A stretch of 64,000 bases of DNA from Flavobacterium sp. KMS (GTDB lineage: Bacteria > Bacteroidota > Bacteroidia > Flavobacteriales > Flavobacteriaceae): the NCBI RefSeq assembly GCF_000813005.1, contig NZ_JSYP01000019.1:124001-188000 (forward strand), written 5' to 3'. Below the pieces are notes generated by a model. The model ran no database searches. It was not told the origin of the DNA and saw only the letters and a program-made list of their open reading frames with translations. Below, in pieces: positions 45,452-55,694 of this stretch. A program made the position numbers and the translations under genes. How positions within the stretch are numbered: the stretch's first letter is position 1; every line of letters begins with the position of its first letter.

Positions 45452-47638
45452 CTATTTTGAAGTCTCTTTTACTTTGATATCTGTTCCTAATCTTTGCATG
45501 TAAGCAATAAGCGCTACGATTTCTCTCTCATTCATCGGAATGAATTTCTCTCCTTTTGCCTCAGCTTTTTTCTTACTATCTGCATAACTAGCAACATAGT
45601 CTGGATCGTTTTCTAAATTCTTTTCGATTTTTAAAGCTTGTGCTCTCAATAATTTTTGAGCATTTGCTACTTCTTCAGCAGAATATGGAACTCCTAGTTG
45701 AACCATTACTTCCATTTTCTTTTGTGTTAATGAAATATCCATTGGCTTATTATCAAACAACCATTTGTATCCTGGCATGATTGAACCTGTCGATATACTT
45801 TGTGGATTCCAGAAGTGATTAAAGTGCCAGTTATCATTATACTTACCACCTACTCTTAATAAATCTGGTCCTGTACGTTTAGATCCCCACAAGAATGGAT
45901 GATCGTATACAAATTCTCCCGCTTTAGATTGTGGTCCATAACGTTCTACTTCAGCTCTGAACGGACGTACTGATTGTGAGTGACACCCAACACATCCTTC
46001 ACGAATGTATATATCACGACCTTCTAACTCTAATGGTGAATATGGTTTTACACTTGTAATCGTAGGAATATTTGATTTTACCATAATCGTAGGTACGATT
46101 TGAATAATTCCTCCAATTAAAATAGCAATTGTAGCCAAAATTGTTAACTGGATAGGTTTTCTTTCTAACCATGAGTGGAATTTTTCTCCACGAACTCTAC
46201 TACTGCTAATTCTTTCTAATGCTGGTGCTTCTGCCAATTCATCTTCAATTGGGTTACCTACACGTATTGTTTGAATTATGTTGTAAACCAATACAAACAT
46301 CCCTACAAGATATAAAGTACCTCCAATAGCTCTCATCCAATATAATGGCATAATCGCTGTAACTGTTTCCAGGAAGTTTCCGTAAGTTAAAGTTCCATCT
46401 GGATTAAATTGTCTCCACATCGAAGCTTGTTGAAAACCAGCAAAATACATTGGAACTGTATATAAAATGATTCCCAGCGTACCAATCCAGAAATGGAAGT
46501 TGGCCAATTTTTTAGAAAATAAAGTACTTTTTGTCATTCTTGGTATCAACCAATAAATCATACCAAAAGTCATAAAACCATTCCATGCTAATGCTCCAAC
46601 GTGTACGTGAGCAATAATCCAGTCTGTATAATGCGCAATAGCATTAAATTTTTTAAACGAAAGCATTGGGCCTTCAAAAGTTGCCATACCATAACCTGTA
46701 ATTGCAACAACAAAGAATTTTAAAACTGGGTCTTCACGAACCTTGTCCCACGCACCTCTTAATGTTAAAAGTCCGTTTATCATACCTCCCCAAGATGGAG
46801 CAAGCAACATAATAGAGAAAGCAACTCCTAAATTTTGCGCCCAGTTTGGTAACGCTGAATATAATAAATGGTGAGGACCAGCCCAGATGTATATAAAAAT
46901 TAATGACCAGAAATGTATAATCGATAGTCTATAAGAATATACTGGACGGTTAGCTATTTTAGGTACAAAGTAATACATTAAACCTAAGAACGGAGTTGTT
47001 AAAAAGAATGCAACTGCATTATGACCATACCACCACTGCACTAAAGCATCCTGAACTCCTGCGTAAACAGAATAACTTTTCATTGCTGAAACCGGTATCT
47101 CTATATTATTAAAAATATGTAATACTGCAACAGTAACAAATGTGGCTAGATAGAACCAAATTGCAACATATAAATGGCGCTCTCTACGACGTAAAATTGT
47201 ACCAATCATGTTGATACCCATTACAACCCAAATTAAAGTAATAGCAATATCTATTGGCCACTCTAATTCGGCATATTCTTTAGATGATGTATAACCTAAA
47301 GGCAATGAAATTGCTGCCGCTACAATAATTAATTGCCATCCCCAAAAATGTACATTACTTAAAAAGTCACTGAACATTCTGGCTTTTAAGAGTCGCTGCA
47401 AAGAATAATACATTCCTGCAAAAAACGCGTTCCCTACAAAGGCAAAAATAACTGCGTTGGTGTGTAAAGGTCTTAATCGTCCATAGCTTAACCATGAGAT
47501 TCCGTCGGTAATATTAGGAAAGAGGTACATAACGGCCAATGTAAGACCGACCAGCATCCCTACTACACCAAAAAGAATGGTAGCATAAATGAATTTCTTT
47601 ACAATTTTGTTGTCGTAATAAAATTGTTGCATTTCCAT
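45452..47638 (-). CDS. ccoNO: cbb3-type cytochrome c oxidase, fused subunits I and II
   Basis: 728 residues. Residues 1 to about 490 are the CcoN core with twelve or so membrane helices and conserved His ligands (GRLRPLHTNAVIF, WWYGHNAVAF, AGPHHLLYSALPNW, YTDWIIAHVHVGALAWNG). Residues about 500-728 are CcoO with one anchor helix and haem site CVGCH near 549-553, then GPDLLRVGG and a Met-ligand loop (SIMPGYKWLF). This fusion is normal in Bacteroidota. High-affinity terminal oxidase for low oxygen. Confidence 0.95.
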   Translation of the reverse strand: MEMQQFYYDNKIVKKFIYATILFGVVGMLVGLTLAVMYLFPNITDGISWLSYGRLRPLHTNAVIFAFVGNAFFAGMYYSLQRLLKARMFSDFLSNVHFWGWQLIIVAAAISLPLGYTSSKEYAELEWPIDIAITLIWVVMGINMIGTILRRRERHLYVAIWFYLATFVTVAVLHIFNNIEIPVSAMKSYSVYAGVQDALVQWWYGHNAVAFFLTTPFLGLMYYFVPKIANRPVYSYRLSIIHFWSLIFIYIWAGPHHLLYSALPNWAQNLGVAFSIMLLAPSWGGMINGLLTLRGAWDKVREDPVLKFFVVAITGYGMATFEGPMLSFKKFNAIAHYTDWIIAHVHVGALAWNGFMTFGMIYWLIPRMTKSTLFSKKLANFHFWIGTLGIILYTVPMYFAGFQQASMWRQFNPDGTLTYGNFLETVTAIMPLYWMRAIGGTLYLVGMFVLVYNIIQTIRVGNPIEDELAEAPALERISSSRVRGEKFHSWLERKPIQLTILATIAILIGGIIQIVPTIMVKSNIPTITSVKPYSPLELEGRDIYIREGCVGCHSQSVRPFRAEVERYGPQSKAGEFVYDHPFLWGSKRTGPDLLRVGGKYNDNWHFNHFWNPQSISTGSIMPGYKWLFDNKPMDISLTQKKMEVMVQLGVPYSAEEVANAQKLLRAQALKIEKNLENDPDYVASYADSKKKAEAKGEKFIPMNEREIVALIAYMQRLGTDIKVKETSK

Positions 47639-47641
47639 AAT

Positions 47642-47833
47642 CTAGATTTGTTTTTCTGTGGTTGTTTTTATTTTATTATTGGGAGTTTTTTTGATTTCAT
47701 CATCAAAAAGCATTCGAACGGAAGGAGTGTAATCATCATCATACTGTCCTGATTTTACAGCTATTACGAATGCTATAAAAAAACCAATGGCAATGATGAT
47801 ACTAACTGAGATTAATAAGTAAATTACGCTCAT
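47642..47833 (-). CDS. ccoS: cbb3 oxidase maturation protein CcoS
   Basis: 63 residues, one N-terminal membrane helix (IYLLISVSIIIAIGFFIAFVIAV) followed by KSGQYDDDYTPSVRMLFDDE, the characteristic CcoS motif. Required for cofactor insertion into cbb3 oxidase. First gene of the operon reading ccoS-ccoNO-ccoQ-ccoP-ccoG-ccoH-safE, 3 nt before ccoNO. Confidence 0.93.
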   Translation of the reverse strand: MSVIYLLISVSIIIAIGFFIAFVIAVKSGQYDDDYTPSVRMLFDDEIKKTPNNKIKTTTEKQI

Positions 47834-47853
47834 AACTTAAGAAATTTGTTAAA

Positions 47854-47897
47854 CAAAATTACTTTTATACATTCTTTTAAAATATGACATTTATCAT
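47854..47897 (-). promoter_or_regulatory. FNR-type box and -7 element of the cco operon
   Basis: ATGACATTTATCAT at 47884-47897. On the minus strand TAATTTTG lies at 47861-47854, centre distance 33 bp, as before hemN. The ccoS start follows 21 nt after the -7 box. Confidence 0.8.
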
Positions 47898-47951
47898 ACC
47901 TTAGCTAGTTATGTTAAATTTATGAAAAAATAACCTTTGAATTATTTATAA

Positions 47952-50333
47952 TCATTTTAAACTACTCTTGCTGAAATAGTTAGATGCTAATGTTACAAAA
48001 CTCACTATTGTAATAGTACTCAAGGGCATTATAATAGCCGCCACCAGAGGCAATAAATTACCTGTAATAGCGAAAGAAAGTCCTACAACATTATAAAGTA
48101 GTGACAAAACAAAACTCATCTTAATGATTTTAATAGCATTCTTGGAGAGTTTTAAAAAATAATTTAAACGCTGGAATTCGGTTGCGTCCAGAATTGCATC
48201 ACAAGCAGGAGAAAAAACATTTACATTCTCTGAAATAGATATTCCTACATTACTTTGTGCTAATGCTCCCGCATCGTTTAATCCGTCACCAACCATCATT
48301 ACATTATGCCCCTGGTCTTGCAGTTCTTTAATAAAGTTTAGTTTTTGTTCCGGTTTTTGATTAAAAACAAGCTCTGTTCCTTTAGGTAAAAGACTTTCTA
48401 AAGTTTCTCGCTCCCCATCATTATCACCCGATAATACTTTGATTTTATAATTAAGACTTAGTTCTTTAAATAAGTCCCCTAACCCTTCTCGATATTGGTT
48501 ATTAAAAATATATTTACCGTAATAAACTCCATCAATTTTAATATGAAGTGATGTTTGCTGAATTGAGTTTTCTTCTTGATTTGCAACAAAAGAAAATGAT
48601 CCAATCTGAAATTGATGATTTTCGATTTCCGCCAAGATTCCTTTTCCTGTTATTTCTTTAAAATCATCCAATTTTATTCGGCTTGATTCAGGCAGAAACT
48701 CATATAACATTCGGCTCAAAGGGTGGTTTGAAGCTCGAAGTACATTTTTAAGCATTACAAGGTTTACATCAGAAAGTTTTTCTCCTTCGTATGTAATATT
48801 CGATTTTTTATTAGTTGTAATAGTTCCTGTTTTATCAAAAACTAGAGTATCAACTTTAGCAAGCTGTTCGATGACTAAAGCATTTTTTAAGTAAAATTTC
48901 TGTTTTCCTAAAATCCTTAAGATATTACCAAATGTAAATGGTGCCGTCAATGCCAGTGCACATGGACATGCTACAATAAGTACCGCCGTAAAAACATTAA
49001 AAGCTGTATTAGCGTCTATAAATATCCAATAACCAAAACCTGCAAAAGCGATCAACAATAAAATTGGAGTAAAATAACGACTTATAGTATCGGTTATCGT
49101 CTTGTGTTTTTGCTGGACATCTTTCTGGAAAATATCATTTCCCCACAATTGTGTCAAGTAACTCTGAGAAACAGTATGCAATACTTCCATCTCTATTACT
49201 TTACCTATTTGCTTTCCTCCTGCAAAAACCTTATCTCCTGATTTTTTGGTAATAGGAACTGCCTCACCAGTTACAAAACTATAATCTATTTCGGCTTTAT
49301 CACTTATCAAGATTCCATCTACAGGAATTAATTCTTGATTTCTAATTAATAATCGATCCCCTTTATCAATATCATAAATAGGAATACTTTCCTCTTTAGT
49401 ATTAGGATTTATTCGGGTTACTGCAATAGGAAAATAAGACTTAAAATCTCTTTCGAAGCTTAAAAAACTATAGGTTTTAATCTGAAACATTTTCCCTAAT
49501 AACATAAAGAAAATCAATCCTGTTAAACTATCAAAAAAACCACCTCCGTAGTCCATGATAATATCAAAAGTGCTTCGAATAAACATAACAATAATTCCTA
49601 AAGCGATAGGAATATCGATATTCAGCATTTTACTTTTGATACTTTTATAAGCTGAAACATAATAGCCACTTGCTGAATATAAAAAGCTTGGCATTGCCAG
49701 AATTAATATCAACCAACGAAAGAAGGGTTTATAATTATCTAGCCAAAACTCTTTTACTTCAAAATATTCTGGGAAAGAAAGTAACATAATGTTCCCAAAA
49801 CAGAAAAAAGCGACACCTAATTTATATGTCAAACTTCTGTCTACATTATTTTTTCCAGCTTCATAGTTTTCTAAACTTATATATGGCTCATATCCTATTG
49901 AACTTAAGGTATAAGCAATATCTTTAAGGCTAATTTTTTCTGGATTATAAGTAATTCTAACTTTCTTTTCAGGAAAATTAACCTGAGAAGCACTAATTCC
50001 TGGTTTTAGACGATTTAAATTTTCTAAAATCCAAATACAAGAACTACAATGAATATGTGGAATATTTAGCGAGACAATAGCTGTTGTATCCTCTTGGAAT
50101 TCTAATAACTTTACCTGAATACTTTCATTATCCAGAAAATCATATTTGCCCTGAATATCTTGTGGTGTTGCTCCTGGAGATTTTTCGAAATCATAATAAC
50201 AAGTTAGGTCATTAAGACTGAAAATCTCATAAACTGTCTTACATCCGCTGCAACAAAATTCTTTTTCATCAAAAACAATTACTTCATTTTTTGGAATAAT
50301 CAAACCGCAATGAAAACAATTTTGTACACTCAT
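47952..50333 (-). CDS. ccoI: Copper-transporting P-type ATPase of the cbb3 locus
   Basis: 793 residues. N-terminal Cys-rich region (CFHCGLIIP, CCSGCKTVYEI), a heavy-metal-associated domain with HCSSCIWIL, eight membrane helices, the channel motif CPCALALTAPF, phosphorylation site DKTGTIT and hinge MVGDGLNDAGALA. Family role: copper export towards the periplasm for cbb3 assembly. Has its own FNR-type promoter, separate from the ccoS operon. Confidence 0.95.
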   Translation of the reverse strand: MSVQNCFHCGLIIPKNEVIVFDEKEFCCSGCKTVYEIFSLNDLTCYYDFEKSPGATPQDIQGKYDFLDNESIQVKLLEFQEDTTAIVSLNIPHIHCSSCIWILENLNRLKPGISASQVNFPEKKVRITYNPEKISLKDIAYTLSSIGYEPYISLENYEAGKNNVDRSLTYKLGVAFFCFGNIMLLSFPEYFEVKEFWLDNYKPFFRWLILILAMPSFLYSASGYYVSAYKSIKSKMLNIDIPIALGIIVMFIRSTFDIIMDYGGGFFDSLTGLIFFMLLGKMFQIKTYSFLSFERDFKSYFPIAVTRINPNTKEESIPIYDIDKGDRLLIRNQELIPVDGILISDKAEIDYSFVTGEAVPITKKSGDKVFAGGKQIGKVIEMEVLHTVSQSYLTQLWGNDIFQKDVQQKHKTITDTISRYFTPILLLIAFAGFGYWIFIDANTAFNVFTAVLIVACPCALALTAPFTFGNILRILGKQKFYLKNALVIEQLAKVDTLVFDKTGTITTNKKSNITYEGEKLSDVNLVMLKNVLRASNHPLSRMLYEFLPESSRIKLDDFKEITGKGILAEIENHQFQIGSFSFVANQEENSIQQTSLHIKIDGVYYGKYIFNNQYREGLGDLFKELSLNYKIKVLSGDNDGERETLESLLPKGTELVFNQKPEQKLNFIKELQDQGHNVMMVGDGLNDAGALAQSNVGISISENVNVFSPACDAILDATEFQRLNYFLKLSKNAIKIIKMSFVLSLLYNVVGLSFAITGNLLPLVAAIIMPLSTITIVSFVTLASNYFSKSSLK

Positions 50334-50356
50334 AATTTAACCATTTTATGCTTTTG

Positions 50357-50400
50357 CAAAGGTCACAAACAGCCTAGTTAAAAAACATGACAATTATCAT
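50357..50400 (-). promoter_or_regulatory. FNR-type box and -7 element of ccoI
   Basis: ATGACAATTATCAT at 50387-50400. On the minus strand GACCTTTG (seven of eight consensus bases) lies at 50364-50357, again at 33 bp centre distance. ccoI starts 24 nt farther on. Confidence 0.75.
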
Positions 50401-50537
50401 AGCCTCTAAATTACATTTTTAAATTTAATAAAATAAATTGGGAATAAACTTATAGAAATCATATTTCTGTTATTATTATAAAAAATAAGATAAAAAAAAC
50501 ATAATTATACCTAATTTTGCAAACAAATAACTTTGCT

Positions 50538-51218
50538 ATGAATAAATGTGACCAATGTATCGTAAGACAACTTACTTCGTTAAAAGCTTTAAACAAAGAT
50601 GAAGTTATAAAATTAGCTAATAGTAAAACTACTTATACTATTAAGAAAGGTGATTCTATTTTTGAAGAAGGCGAAGTTACTAATGGTGTTTTCTGTGTAA
50701 AAGATGGTGTAGGTAAACTTTCTAAGCTAAGTGCCAATGGTAAAGATCAAATTGTAAAGCTTGTAAAATCTGGAGAACTTTTAGGACAACGCTCTATGAT
50801 TAGTAATGAACCTGCTAATTTAAGCGCTAAAGCCTTAGATGACATGGAAGTATGTTTTATTCCTAAAACAGAAATCATCAATTTCTTTAATCAAAACAAT
50901 CAGTTTTCTATGAATGTGATGAAAACAATTTGTGATGATTTAAAAGAATCAGACAATCATACGGTTTCATTAGCCCAAAAAACCGTTAAATCTCGTTTAG
51001 CCGAAACGTTATTATACTTACATGACACATTTGGCGAGAACAAAGACAACACGTTACAAATTCAACTTTCCAGAGATGAACTAGCAAGTATGATTGGTAC
51101 TGCTACAGAAAGCTGCATCAGACTATTATCTGACTTTAATAAACTAAAAGTTATTGAATTAGTTGGAAAGAAAATTGTTCTTAAAAATATTAGTGCCTTA
51201 AAGAAAATGGCCGAATAA
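50538..51218 (+). CDS. fnr: Crp/Fnr family transcriptional regulator
   Basis: 226 residues from ATG 50538; an upstream TTG (50517) lies within the -7 box TAATTTTG (50512-50519) and is rejected. cNMP-binding-like beta-roll (GDSIFEEGEVTNGVFCVKDG), dimer helix and a winged helix (LSRDELASMIGTATESCIRLLSDF) with Glu and Arg of the recognition helix spaced as in FNR. Cys4, Cys7 and Cys106 match three of the four iron-sulfur ligands of E. coli FNR (CDQC and VCFIP); the fourth position is Thr13, and Cys53 is extra. Its place beside the cco genes suggests it is the regulator of the five FNR-type boxes. Confidence 0.85.
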   Translation: MNKCDQCIVRQLTSLKALNKDEVIKLANSKTTYTIKKGDSIFEEGEVTNGVFCVKDGVGKLSKLSANGKDQIVKLVKSGELLGQRSMISNEPANLSAKALDDMEVCFIPKTEIINFFNQNNQFSMNVMKTICDDLKESDNHTVSLAQKTVKSRLAETLLYLHDTFGENKDNTLQIQLSRDELASMIGTATESCIRLLSDFNKLKVIELVGKKIVLKNISALKKMAE

Positions 51219-51989
51219 CTAAAGCTTCTTTGCTTCGTTCCAAAAAACATCCATTTCTGCCAAAGTCATGTCCATTAATGGCTTTCCTAATTCTCCTGCT
51301 TTGCTTTCAAGGTATTGAAAACGTTTTATAAATTTTTTATTGGTGCGTTCTAGTGCATCTTCGGGATTTACATTTAAAAATCGGGCATAATTAATCATAG
51401 AGAATAATACATCTCCGAACTCAGCTTCAATTTTATCTTGATTTCCAGCCTCTACTTCTACTTGTAGCTCCTGTAATTCTTCTTGTACTTTATCCCAAAC
51501 TTGGTGCGGTTCTTCCCAATCAAAGCCTACTCCTTTTACTTTATCTTGTATTCTGCTTGCTTTAACTAATGCTGGCAAACTTCTTGGAACACCTTCTAAA
51601 ACAGATTTTTTACCTTCTTTTAACTTAAGTTTTTCCCAATTTTGCTTTACTTCTTCTTCATCTTTTACAACTGTATCGCTATAAATATGAGGATGACGAT
51701 GAATAAGCTTTTCGCAAATTTCATTACACACATCTGCCATATCAAAATCATTTGTTTCGCTACCTATTTTGGCATAAAAAACAATGTGCAACAACAAATC
51801 TCCTAATTCTTTTTTTACTTCATTCAAGTCATTATCCAGAATTGCATCACCTAGTTCATATGTTTCTTCAATAGTAAGATGGCGTAAACTTTGTAGAGTC
51901 TGCTTCATGTCCCAAGGACATTTTTCACGCAAATCATCCATTATATTTAATAATCTCTCGAAGGCTTGTAATTGCAGTTCTTTACTCAT
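51219..51989 (-). CDS. mazG: Nucleoside triphosphate pyrophosphohydrolase MazG
   Basis: 256 residues with two MazG helical domains: LREKCPWDMKQTLQSLRHLTIEETYELGDAI with ELGDLLLHIVFYAKIG, and the second ending EAEFGDVLFSMINYARFL, both with the ExxE/ExxD metal pattern. Hydrolyses NTPs to NMP and pyrophosphate. Stop codons of fnr and mazG abut directly with no intergenic base. Confidence 0.93.
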   Translation of the reverse strand: MSKELQLQAFERLLNIMDDLREKCPWDMKQTLQSLRHLTIEETYELGDAILDNDLNEVKKELGDLLLHIVFYAKIGSETNDFDMADVCNEICEKLIHRHPHIYSDTVVKDEEEVKQNWEKLKLKEGKKSVLEGVPRSLPALVKASRIQDKVKGVGFDWEEPHQVWDKVQEELQELQVEVEAGNQDKIEAEFGDVLFSMINYARFLNVNPEDALERTNKKFIKRFQYLESKAGELGKPLMDMTLAEMDVFWNEAKKL

Positions 51990-52035
51990 TTTTGAAGTAA
52001 TTTTAAGTTGGTAACGAATTCATGTAAAAGTAAAA

Positions 52036-52066
52036 AATCCTGTCAAGAAATCATCTCAACAGGATT
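52036..52066 (-). terminator. Terminator after the DUF5606-like gene
   Basis: AATCCTGT (52036-52043) pairs with ACAGGATT (52059-52066) around a 15-nt loop. The minus-strand transcript ends in a U run (A6 on plus). Confidence 0.7.
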
Positions 52067-52089
52067 AAATATCGTTCAATTAAATGAAA

Positions 52090-52572
52090 CTATTTTTTTT
52101 CAGCAGCTGCTTTAGCTTTTTTTGCTGGTGCTTTTTTTGTTTCCTCAAGAACTGGAGTTTCTTCTTTAGCTGCTGCAGGTACAGGTGCTAAATCTGTAAC
52201 TAATCCTTTTGCCTGAAGCATATTGTACCAGTTCAATACTTTTTTAATATCCGAAGGATAAACTCTCTCTTCGTCATATTGAGGTAAAATTTCTTTAAAA
52301 TAAGCTCCTAAAGTAGCATTATCTTCTTTATGAGAAATAGCTGGTCCTTTGTTTTCTTTTACTGCAATTAATTGCATTACTTCAGACAAAGGTTTTTCTC
52401 CTTCGTAAGTATAAATTGAAATTTCTGACAATAAACTTACATTACTCTTTAAGCTAACAGTGATTTTTTTTCCATCAATTAATGATTCAGCTACAAATCC
52501 TGTACGCGTTTGTACTTTTAATGCGTATAAACCTGGTTTCCCAGAAATAGCTAATATTTTTTCTAAATTCAT
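52090..52572 (-). CDS. DUF5606-like protein
   Basis: 160 residues. N-terminal MNLEKILAISGKPGLYAL and the segment SLLSEISIYTYEGEKPLSEV are typical of this Bacteroidota-restricted family. A low-complexity Lys/Ala-rich tail (KKAPAKKAKAAAEKK) follows residue 130 and looks nucleic-acid-binding. Lies 62 nt after def, the usual neighbour in Flavobacteriia. Function unknown. Confidence 0.8.
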   Translation of the reverse strand: MNLEKILAISGKPGLYALKVQTRTGFVAESLIDGKKITVSLKSNVSLLSEISIYTYEGEKPLSEVMQLIAVKENKGPAISHKEDNATLGAYFKEILPQYDEERVYPSDIKKVLNWYNMLQAKGLVTDLAPVPAAAKEETPVLEETKKAPAKKAKAAAEKK

Positions 52573-52634
52573 GTTTATTATAATTAGTATTAAGAATTCG
52601 GTTATTTTATTTTTTATCTAAAGATCTTCAAAAA

Positions 52635-53225
52635 CTATCTTCCTTTTTTAGCAGCAGCAAATTTCATTCTGTATTCTTGAAAAGTTTTGCCTTCGGTGAT
52701 ATTTTTTAATTTCTTTTGAATTAAACGTTTTTTTAGTGATGAAATTTTATCTGTAAACAAAATTCCTTCAATGTGATCATATTCATGCTGAATTACTCTG
52801 GCAATTAAACCATCAAACACTTCGGTTTTTACGACAAAATCTTCTTCACAATATTCAATTGTAATTCTTTCGTGTCTGTAAACATCCTCACGAACATCTG
52901 GAATACTCAGGCATCCTTCGTTAAAACTCCACTCTTCGCCATCTTCTTTTAAGATTTTGGCATTGATAAAAGTTCTCTTAAATCCTTTTAATTCTTTTTG
53001 TTCATCTGCTGGTAAATCCTCATCATCACTAAAAGGAGTTGTGTCAATTACAAATAAACGCAAGGCCAAACCAACTTGTGGCGCAGCAAGACCCACTCCA
53101 TAAGCATTGTACATTGTTTCGTACATGTTAGCTATTGTTTCTTTCAAATTTGGATGTTCTGGCGATACTGCCTCCCCAACTTTTCTTAAAACAGGATCAC
53201 CATATCCTATAATTGGTAAAATCAT
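52635..53225 (-). CDS. def: Peptide deformylase
   Basis: 196 residues. All three motifs are present: GVGLAAPQVG, EGCLSIP and QHEYDHIEG (metal-binding Cys and two His). Removes the formyl group from nascent N-terminal Met. First gene of a minus-strand unit with the DUF5606-like gene. An acidic insert (DDEDLPADEQKEL) is typical of Bacteroidota enzymes. Confidence 0.95.
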   Translation of the reverse strand: MILPIIGYGDPVLRKVGEAVSPEHPNLKETIANMYETMYNAYGVGLAAPQVGLALRLFVIDTTPFSDDEDLPADEQKELKGFKRTFINAKILKEDGEEWSFNEGCLSIPDVREDVYRHERITIEYCEEDFVVKTEVFDGLIARVIQHEYDHIEGILFTDKISSLKKRLIQKKLKNITEGKTFQEYRMKFAAAKKGR

Positions 53226-53422
53226 TCTTGTTGTATTATGTATTAACGACTATTAATCCAGAATTTCATTATTCTGAATTAGGTTGGCAAAAATAGTAAA
53301 AAATAGTCAATGAATAATTCTATTAACCAGATTATCTACTTTTTGATTTCTATTTAAATCAAACTCACTATTATTACTAAATAACTCTTACAATTCTTAT
53401 CTTTGCTAGTAAACCTATTTCT

Positions 53423-55651
53423 ATGTTAGATCGCATCGTTAAATTCACAGACAGTACTTCTTTTACCAATGCTTCAAAAGTTACAATTGCATCAGTAGTT
53501 CCTGTATTGTTTTTTAACTTCTTAGGTTATTTTGAAATTGGTTTTACGATTGCTCTCGGTGCTTTTTATACTTATCCGAGTGATATCCCGAGTAATCTTA
53601 AACACAAAATAAAAGGAATTGTAGTTACTGCTCTTATTGTTTCTGGCGTTAACCTACTAGTTAATCTTGTTTATCCTTATCCTTGGCTATTTTATCCGTT
53701 TTTAGGCATATTACTTTTCTTATCCTCTATGATCTCTGTTTATGGACAAAGAGCAACTATGGCATCATTCTCTGCCCTACTTTCGATCTCTTTATCATTT
53801 GCACATTTACACGAAGGCTGGGAAGCTGTATTACATTCTAGCTATATTTTTGCCGGTGGATTATTCTATTTAATAGTTTCGCTTATCTTTCATTATATAA
53901 AACCGTATCGTTATATAGAATTACAAACTGCCGATGGAATACGATTAACTGCAAAATACTTAAAACTAAGAGGTGATTTATGGAATCCTGAAGCCGATAG
54001 AAAAAAGATTATCGAAAAACAATTGCATCTTCAGGTTGAATTAAACCAAATTCACGAAAATTTACGACAAGTGCTTATTGGTAACAGAGCTACTTCTGGC
54101 GACTCTAGCCAAAACCGAAAAATGCTTATTGTTTTTATAACGTTGGTCGAAATACAGGAATTGGCTTTATCGACATCATTTGACCATGATAAATTACACA
54201 AAAAATTTAGCGACCATCCTGAGGTTCTGCGTTCTTATCAAAATCTTGCCTATAAACTTGCATCGACTTTAAAAAAACTATCTAAAAGTGTTCATAAAGC
54301 CTCTAAATATATCTCGATAAACGATTTAAAAAAGGAACTTGACGGATTACAATCTGCTATTGATGCGTATCAAAATAATTTAGGAAAAATAGAAGCTTCT
54401 GAAGGAGTTTGGATGCTTACTAATATGCTCAAATACGCCCAAAAGCAAGTCGAAAAAATAAAAATCGTAGAAATGGCTTTTTCATTAGCTATTAAATCTT
54501 TTGATTTTAAAGACAAGGATAAAGAACTTGAAAAATTCCTGACTCCGCAATATTATCCGATACGTACATTAATCGAAAATTTCAGTTTTTCATCAACATT
54601 TTTCAGGCATTCGCTGCGACTTACCATAACTATTATGGCAGGTTTTATAATTGGCAAGCTACTTCCGTTTCAAAACGTATATTGGATTTTATTGACAATC
54701 GTGGTAATTATGCGTCCTGGTTATGGCTTAACCAAAGAGCGCTCTTATAATCGTGTTTTTGGTACTATTTTAGGCGGATTAATAGCCTTTGGAATTGTCT
54801 CCTTGGTACACAATCATGTAGCAATAAGCATATTTGCTATTGTCTGTATGCTTATCGGTATTTCTTTTACGCAAAGTAATTACAAAATAAGCACTACACT
54901 TGTTACCATGTACGTAGTTTTTGTGTACGGAATATTAACACCTAATATACTTGAGGTAATTCAGTTTAGAATTCTGGATTCACTTGTAGGTGCTACGTTA
55001 GCCTTTTTGGCAAATTATTATTTATGGCCTGCTTGGGAGTTCTTAAATGCTGCATCATTTTTAGAAAAATCTATTGAGGCTAACAGAAACTATTTAAGAG
55101 AAATTGCCGAATATTATAATAAAAAAGGAACATTGCCTACATCGTATCGTTTGGCAAGAAAAAATGCTTTTATAGAAATAGGAAATCTTATGACTTCTTT
55201 CCAAAGAATGGTGCAAGAGCCTAAATCGAAGCAGAAACAGCTTCCGCAAATAAACAAGCTTGCTGTACTAAATCATTCCTTACTTTCGTCTGCGGCATCA
55301 TTAGGCACATATATACAATCTCACAAAACGACATCGGCATCTGAGTCTTTTAATTTTGTAATTGGCGTTGTTGTTTATAACTTAAATTATTCTATTGCAA
55401 TCTTAAGACATGAAAGCACAGCTGAATATAAAAACAAAGACATTAATAAAGAACAATTAACTTTTCATTTTGAGGAATTAAAAAGAAAAAATTTCAGTCG
55501 ATTAGAAAATGATAATGAACTCGATGAAAGTGCAAGAGAAACCAAAATGCAGGAAGCCCAATTGGTGATCGAACAATTAATATGGATGACTGATTTGTCT
55601 GAAAAAATAGTAACGATTACAAAAGAGTTTATAGCACAAAATCCAGATTAA
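53423..55651 (+). CDS. FUSC family inner-membrane transporter-like protein
   Basis: 742 residues. Two membrane blocks (about 20-150 and 390-520) separated by a soluble helical region with coiled-coil character and followed by a helical C-terminus, the YccS/FUSC layout. The second block holds VVIMRPGYGLTKERSYNRVFGTILGG, the family signature. Presumed efflux of aromatic acids or similar solutes; substrate unknown. TATCTTTG at 53398-53405 is a likely -7 box. It interrupts the def-ruvX neighbourhood usual in this group. Confidence 0.85.
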   Translation: MLDRIVKFTDSTSFTNASKVTIASVVPVLFFNFLGYFEIGFTIALGAFYTYPSDIPSNLKHKIKGIVVTALIVSGVNLLVNLVYPYPWLFYPFLGILLFLSSMISVYGQRATMASFSALLSISLSFAHLHEGWEAVLHSSYIFAGGLFYLIVSLIFHYIKPYRYIELQTADGIRLTAKYLKLRGDLWNPEADRKKIIEKQLHLQVELNQIHENLRQVLIGNRATSGDSSQNRKMLIVFITLVEIQELALSTSFDHDKLHKKFSDHPEVLRSYQNLAYKLASTLKKLSKSVHKASKYISINDLKKELDGLQSAIDAYQNNLGKIEASEGVWMLTNMLKYAQKQVEKIKIVEMAFSLAIKSFDFKDKDKELEKFLTPQYYPIRTLIENFSFSSTFFRHSLRLTITIMAGFIIGKLLPFQNVYWILLTIVVIMRPGYGLTKERSYNRVFGTILGGLIAFGIVSLVHNHVAISIFAIVCMLIGISFTQSNYKISTTLVTMYVVFVYGILTPNILEVIQFRILDSLVGATLAFLANYYLWPAWEFLNAASFLEKSIEANRNYLREIAEYYNKKGTLPTSYRLARKNAFIEIGNLMTSFQRMVQEPKSKQKQLPQINKLAVLNHSLLSSAASLGTYIQSHKTTSASESFNFVIGVVVYNLNYSIAILRHESTAEYKNKDINKEQLTFHFEELKRKNFSRLENDNELDESARETKMQEAQLVIEQLIWMTDLSEKIVTITKEFIAQNPD

Positions 55652-55694
55652 ATTTAATCTGGATTTTGTATTTATTCTTATTATGATGCTCTAC

